Below the pieces are notes generated by a model. That model did not search any database. It was not told the DNA's origin and saw nothing but the letters and a program-made list of their open reading frames with translations. Below, in pieces: positions 59,183 to 64,000 of a stretch of 64,000 nt of DNA (its first letter is position 1; every line of letters starts with the position of its first letter). A program made the translations under genes and the position numbers. Source of the DNA: Cryptomeria japonica (taxonomy: Eukaryota > Streptophyta > Pinopsida > Cupressales > Cupressaceae); contig NC_081410.1 in the NCBI RefSeq assembly GCF_030272615.1, positions 510,443,442 through 510,507,441 of the forward strand, given 5' to 3'.

Positions 59183-61458
59183 TTTTGGATCATCTTCCGC
59201 TCTGGCAGGTGTGACTACCCCTATTGTTGTTGACATCAAGCACCATCCACGCCCTATTTTCAAGCAATTCCCTTAGATTGTGAAGGTCAATGATTCAGTT
59301 GACACATTTTCTAGGGTTCCTGAAGGAGTTTTGTATGTTGAACATGTTCGTGCATACATTCACTATACTTTGGAAGATTTGGGTTCTACTGAGATCAAGA
59401 TGATGTATATTGGCACTTTGGTTAACCAGGATGGGTCAATGAAACCAGAATTTCAAATTCTGAAGGATCAAGGTTTTACCAACATTTTGGAGATGTTGAA
59501 ATTTAAGGATGAATTGATCCGGTATGCACTAATTCAAGTCCATGGCGAATTCATATGGCTAGACCAGCCCCACAAGATCACCAAGGAAGATATTTGTTCG
59601 ATCATCAGTTTACTCCAGACCGATCCAACCCCTAGAAGGAAGAAGATATCTAATAATGAGGTGGAAAATTTAACTGGTGCAACATCTAACAACCAGTCAA
59701 TGAGGATCAGTACTATCAGAGACAAAGCAGTTCAATTTGCAAGCACGATCATCAATTACAAGTTAACCCAATCAAATCGGTTGAACTTTGTTTCCATTTC
59801 ATGCATTTTCTATGCTCACAAAATGATTAAGGAGAATGAAAAGCTAGATCCATGTCAATAGATGTGTGATGAGTTGATTATAAAATTAGGGATGATTAAG
59901 GGTGAGAAGAAGGGTACTTTCTAGTATGGTAACCTTGTTGTCTATTTAATGCTTTTCTTTCTGAATGAGTTACCAAGAACCGGTAAGACTTAATGGGCAT
60001 TTGATATATCGGTAGCAAAACAAATCAAAGATGTTATAAGGAATATGGGACAGGAAAAGGATAGGGACTCCATGCTTTGGGGTTATTTCAAATCATTATA
60101 GAAGGAAATGAAGAAGAGAGAAAGAGTTCCAAAACATATTGTAGCTAAGTATGCAACTAAAAGTTGTTTTATGGTGAAAAAGGATGAAACATTGATGGAG
60201 GCAGTACAACCTAGGAAGATCTGGATAGCTGAAATAGGCTATGAGGTAGATGATGAGATCTTGGACTTGTATGCCAAGACTCTTATTGATATCTTGGTAG
60301 ATGATAAGGGGAAAGGTATATTGGGAATGGATACACCAGTTTTGGATCAAAAACTAACTAAGGATATTCCTCCAATAGAACCACTTGTACCTAATATAGA
60401 GATACGGGTAGATAACATTGATACTATATAGGATAAGAAGGATACACTGGAATAGATCATTATGGATATAGAGGTCATTGATGTGGAATTAGAAAATAAG
60501 AAGGTTGAGGATATTGAACCTCTGGCACCATATGTACATATTGAAGAGGTTAAGGTTGAAAAGATTACTGCAACAAGTGGCGAAGCCATCGGTGCAAGTC
60601 TTGAGGTTGAATCTTCATGGAAGATTTTGGATAGTCATTCATTGTTGGTACTTGACTCATTCGGTCAAGTTGATTTTGCATGGAAGCATATTGAGCAGTT
60701 GAGCAGTTTTGAGTTGATGTTTGTTGCAACTCAGAAGTTAAGGAAAGAAGGGACTGAAGACAAGCAGGTTATTGAGTAGACCATTTCGGTTTTGCAGCAG
60801 CTTGCACCAAAATATAAGGTAGATTAGATTAGTAGTCCATCTGGTAAACTGAAAGGTTTGATTGAGCATATTTCCAAAGATTTTAAAAATCTTCAACAAG
60901 TATCAAATCGGCAGTTGATTGAGCGGTATAAAGCAACCCAGAAAGTCACTTGTGACAGCATGATTTCATCTGATAACACCAAGATAATAGATGAGATATC
61001 AATGATTGATCTGGATCTAAATGAGTCTAGAAATATATATAGGTCTTATACTAACACCAACAAACTAGCAGTGGACCTTGAGGTGAAATTGAAGGTGGCA
61101 AAGGCCTGGTTAGATCTTTTGGCTAACATTTTTGATGGTACTCAGACACTAACCAGTACCATTGATGGTCAGATTTTGATTATAGATTATGAGATTAGAT
61201 TAGGACATGGATGGGCTAATCCGACATGCAAGAGAATTAAGAGGTTTGGTGAGTCCCTGGTTGAACACTTTGTTACTTCACAAGAGGGAAAGCATAGAGT
61301 TAATGAATAAACCTACTCTAACAGACCTATCAAAAGAAGAGCTCCATGCATATAGTCTTAATGGTTTTGTATCCATTTTGAGCACATTGAAGACAGGTTG
61401 GGATGCATATTTAGGTTTTTTGAAGAATGCTTACCTCGATATTTTCAAGTATATCTAG
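59183..61458 (+). pseudogene. S2 ORF2, large conserved protein of unknown function, broken
   Basis: ATG at 59183 opens MAFGSSSALAGVTTPIVVDI. Homology to S1 ORF2 runs to the end (DIFKYI, stop at 61456-61458). Conserved segments in order: YVEHVRAYIHYTLEDLG; FIWLDQPHKITKEDI; YKLTQSNRLNFVSIS; YGNLVVYLMLFFLNE; RVPKHIVAKYA; KKDETLMEA; RKIWIAEIGYEVDD. An acidic Val/Glu/Asp-rich linker and helical C-terminal part follow. Stops at 59274, 59859, 59922, 60099, 60429, 60453, 60777 and 60825 are all TAG. The stretch around 61260 needs a frame change. No catalytic residues recognised. It might be an env-like ORF or a domain related to plant transposon proteins of unknown function; I could not decide. Confidence 0.8.
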
Positions 61459-61531
61459 ATTCGGTAATCACATTTTAGTTTGTACAAAATTTCATTTCTT
61501 TAATTCATTTGCCCCGGCTTTGGCATTGTTG

Positions 61532-61713
61532 TCAAAGGGGGAGAGGTTGGTGTGAAAAAAGTCTAGGGACATGAGAAGTAATGTATAGCTCAGGGGGAGT
61601 AGTCTTCCAACAATTTTTGAGATCTGTTTTGGATTTTTTGGCAGAGAACCGAAACAACACTTCAGCGATTCATTTTTCACATGAGTGTTGCCATTAATGC
61701 CAAAGGGGGAGAT
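61532..61713 (+). other. Triplicated polypurine motifs of S2
   Basis: TCAAAGGGGGAGAGG at 61532, CTCAGGGGGAGTA at 61589 and CAAAGGGGGAGAT at 61701 next to the LTR. Each outer copy is preceded by a GGCATT- or CCATTAATG-type motif. Confidence 0.75.
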
Positions 61714-62656
61714 TGTTGGCAATTGACACTCATCTGGCTTAGTTGTGTTGTCATTTATGGAAACACACACCATTTTGGGTTGGTCACTTAATCGATATTC
61801 ACTGGTATTCATTGTTTGGCAACCTACATTTAGTCATTCAACACACAAGGAACTAGAATCGGTAGGAAAGGGAAACCGACAATCTAGGAACCAGTATATG
61901 AGGCCGACACGGGAGATTGATCTGGCAGGTCTACACGGCAATGATCAAAGGCATCGGTCTTGAAGTTTAATGAATTTATTTTTTCTTAGGCTGACATGTA
62001 AATAAATTATAATATCTTTGTAAGACAACATAAGGCATTTATGTTTGTGTTTGGGAAGGGTACTTAAGCCAGCCCAATTAGGTTATTTTGGTGCTGAATA
62101 AGGATGCATAAGAAGGTAATGGAATATAGTAATGTAATGTTGTATGAAAAATCTTGATCAACAAAATGCGAATATAATATTTTGTAGTCGGTCTTGGATT
62201 TGGTTTGGGAAGTGAAGCAAGATATCGGTAAGGAAGGACACAGTGTAAACCAGAACTCATCCAACATAGCAGATGCACGCTTAGAGTTCAGAATTTTGTT
62301 TGTAACTCCATATGTGGTATTTGTAATTAGTGAGGCTCCTTTTGTGATGAGAAGTGTGCTTTAGGTTATTGGCCCTTCTACATTTGTAGGCCCCTATTAT
62401 AATAGTTATTCATCTGTCTAGTGGATAGATATTGTGGGTCTCCAATCCCATCATGGTTTTTCCTCTTTAAGGTTTTCCATGTATAAATCTATGTGTTATG
62501 GTGTATACTCTTGTGGTTGCTTCATTTCTATTTGTTGTTATATTCTTTCATGCTTACCGGTTACTGAATTGCATTGTTAGTAAGGTTCAAATTGATTATA
62601 CTGGCAGAACGTTGATTCACCCCCCTCCCCCCTCTCAGTATTCTTGGATTCCAACA
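61714..62656 (+). repeat. 3' LTR of S2
   Basis: 943 bp, TGTTGGCAATTGACACTCA to GATTCCAACA. Confidence 0.9.
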
Positions 62657-63455
62657 AACCCTCATTTTTGTGTTTCCACCACCATGGATAGCTAGATAGA
62701 TAGATTGGATAAAATATAAACATATTAGAAACTAGCTCAGCTTAATGGAGGAAAACCCCTATTACATGAGATACAAGATAAATGACAAATGCAATAGAAA
62801 CAAGGAGCGCTTAATGGAGGAAAACCCCTATTGCAATAGATATGAGATAAAATGATAAATGATAGACTAAATGCATCTAGACCATAGATACATTCATATA
62901 TATAACAATGTGAAATATACAGTGTTGTAAGACAAGAGATAAGAGAGAAGACAAAGTATTCCAGCTAAACCCCTCTCTTGAGATAAGAGCATGACGAAGC
63001 TTGAGATGGTAATGTTGTTGTAAAATATTTCCCAAGTATTCACAATGATAGCCAAGAGTTTGAGAGCCAAGAGAATGAGAGAGTTCTTTTGAGAGCCTTA
63101 TTTCCAAGAGTTCCTAGAGAGACAAATGAGTAATAAAATGAGCTTTTTAATGCAACGAACAATAACGAGGAGCCATTATGGATGAATTCAAATGAAGGGG
63201 CACACATCTGAAAACATTTGATGTAGGATATATGTTTTCTAATTTGGGAATCTGATGGGATGTTATCGTGGTGCATAGATGTATGTTCAACACACTACCA
63301 TCCTCACCAAAATGGTCCCAAATGAGGCTTTGGGGAAATTGGAGGCACGTTTTCTTTTCACCTCATGGTATCAAAGTAATGAGATCTTGATCATGAGGCA
63401 TGTCATAAATGCACTGGGTTCAATGTGTAAGTGTCATAAATGCACGAGGCATAAT
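62657..63455. other. No gene; short direct repeat
   Basis: Noncoding right flank of S2. GCTTAATGGAGGAAAACCCC occurs twice (62739 and 62810). A TGGTATCAAAG string at 63366 resembles an initiator-Met primer site but no LTR end is visible beside it. Confidence 0.45.
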
Positions 63456-63998
63456 TTAAGACACAACACCATTATATGTCTCTAAGTGAGATATTTCCAT
63501 GTATTGAGATATAATAGTAGGAATGATATCCTGGAAAAGTGGGCTAGCAATGTTAGTAGTGGGAATGTTGAATTTGGATTGGGTCATGGAAGCAAGTTGT
63601 TGTTGCAAAGATAAAACACTTTGGGATAGGTTAGTAATGGTTGTTTCGGTGGATAGGTTAGTAATGGTTGTTTCGGTGGATAGGTTGGCATTGGACATGT
63701 TGGATAATGAAGGATGTGGAATATTATGGGCAATGGATGGAGCTTTAAAATATGAAAGTGGGACATCATGGTAAGTATGTATATGAGATGGTTGGTAAAT
63801 ACATGAAAGACTCACAGAAAGAGGTATGGTAGGAATTTATCTAAGACTAATGTGTGTAGGATTGACATTTTATGTAGATGTAGCCATGACATGTAGATTA
63901 TAAGTAGGCACATTAGGCAATTATGTTGGGATAGGAATGATATTTTCAACAATATTAAAAGGATTAGAAAATTTAAGAGCTTTGGCACAAATTTTCAT
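63456..63998 (-). pseudogene. Gypsy gag N-terminal part
   Basis: Starts MKICAKALKFSNPFNIVEN at 63998 and is in one frame to 63456, with three TAA stops where CAA (Gln) is plausible. Downstream are a His/Pro/Ser-rich region, a duplicated NLSTETTIT unit, a helical SVLSLQQQLASM segment and the gag entry motif HLETYNG. Homology breaks right after YNG. The gag core expected next is absent here; a core starting NGKGDSLTHV is found in the unrelated copy at 23.7 kb. It is likely the 5' end of element G, but that is inference. Confidence 0.65.
63628..63681. repeat. 27-bp tandem duplication
   Basis: Two identical copies of a 27-bp unit containing TTAGTAATGGTTGTTTCGG. It encodes NLSTETTIT twice on the minus strand. 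Confidence 0.9.
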
Positions 63999-64000
63999 GG

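Larger units (their letters stand above)
56634..62656 (+). mobile_element. S2: full-length non-autonomous Sirevirus-like LTR element
   Basis: LTRs 56634-57604 and 61714-62656. Flanks AACCT (56629-56633) and AACCC (62657-62661) are a target duplication with one change. Same order as S1: LTR, primer site, Gag-like ORF, ORF2, polypurine motifs, LTR; no pol. The two LTRs differ at about one base in eight to ten over the first 260 bp by eye, so it inserted earlier than S1 if rates are equal. Confidence 0.9.

Noticed and set aside
61207-61458. Separate small gene at the end of S2
   Set aside because: It is the C-terminal part of ORF2 in a shifted frame, homologous to the end of S1 ORF2.
63360-63380. 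Possible initiator-Met primer-binding site on the plus strand
   Set aside because: No LTR terminus is recognisable next to TGGTATCAAAG and no downstream gag on that strand.

Overview
This window looks like repeat-dominated intergenic DNA from a large-genome seed plant. The amount of old, nested, decayed LTR retrotransposons and the absence of any intact host gene suggest a gymnosperm such as a conifer; that is inference, since nothing in the sequence proves the taxon. No rRNA, tRNA, CRISPR array or intact cellular gene was found. All long coding regions are transposon-derived or broken.

Layout. 1-3.16 kb: 3' half of a minus-strand Sirevirus/copia-like element (S0). 3.19-9.47 kb: end of a minus-strand Tat-like Ty3/gypsy element (T1) with a plant-mobile-domain (PMD) gene on the opposite strand between integrase and 3' LTR. 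9.47-10.5 kb: a 90/270-bp minisatellite, a (CT)n tract and AT palindromes. 11.0-12.0 kb: an LTR-like segment. 12.6-22.0 kb: an unidentified multi-exon minus-strand pseudogene, split in exon 2 by element S1 (14925-21873, target duplication AGGAT). 22.4-23.7 kb: gypsy gag-protease fragment. 24.5-27.5 kb: an unknown ORF split by a solo LTR. 29.8-37.6 kb: a decayed chromovirus with both LTRs. 38.2-42.3 and 55.0-56.2 kb: two halves of one gypsy element, separated by a 12.7-kb non-autonomous element (T2, target duplication GGTGT) that itself carries a LINE fragment in its 5' LTR. 56.6-62.7 kb: second full-length member of the S family (S2). 63.5-64 kb: N-terminal gypsy gag.

How the parts relate. 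S1 and S2 are divergent copies of one family. Both encode a coiled-coil plus four-CCHC Gag-like protein and a second large protein (ORF2) of unknown function. Neither has recognisable protease, integrase, reverse transcriptase or RNase H, so they must be mobilised in trans. T2 is likewise gag-bearing but pol-less and carries an acidic protein I do not recognise. The chromovirus and the T1, G and LINE remnants show what pol-encoding elements once occupied the locus. Inactivation in many of these copies is mainly by premature stops, often TAG where the paralogue or adjacent repeat has Gln, as expected from C-to-T decay of methylated DNA.

The best candidates for something new are ORF2 of the S family, the in-frame LTR-end insertion inside S1 ORF2, the antisense PMD gene with its own TATA box and intron, and the T2 acidic ORF.
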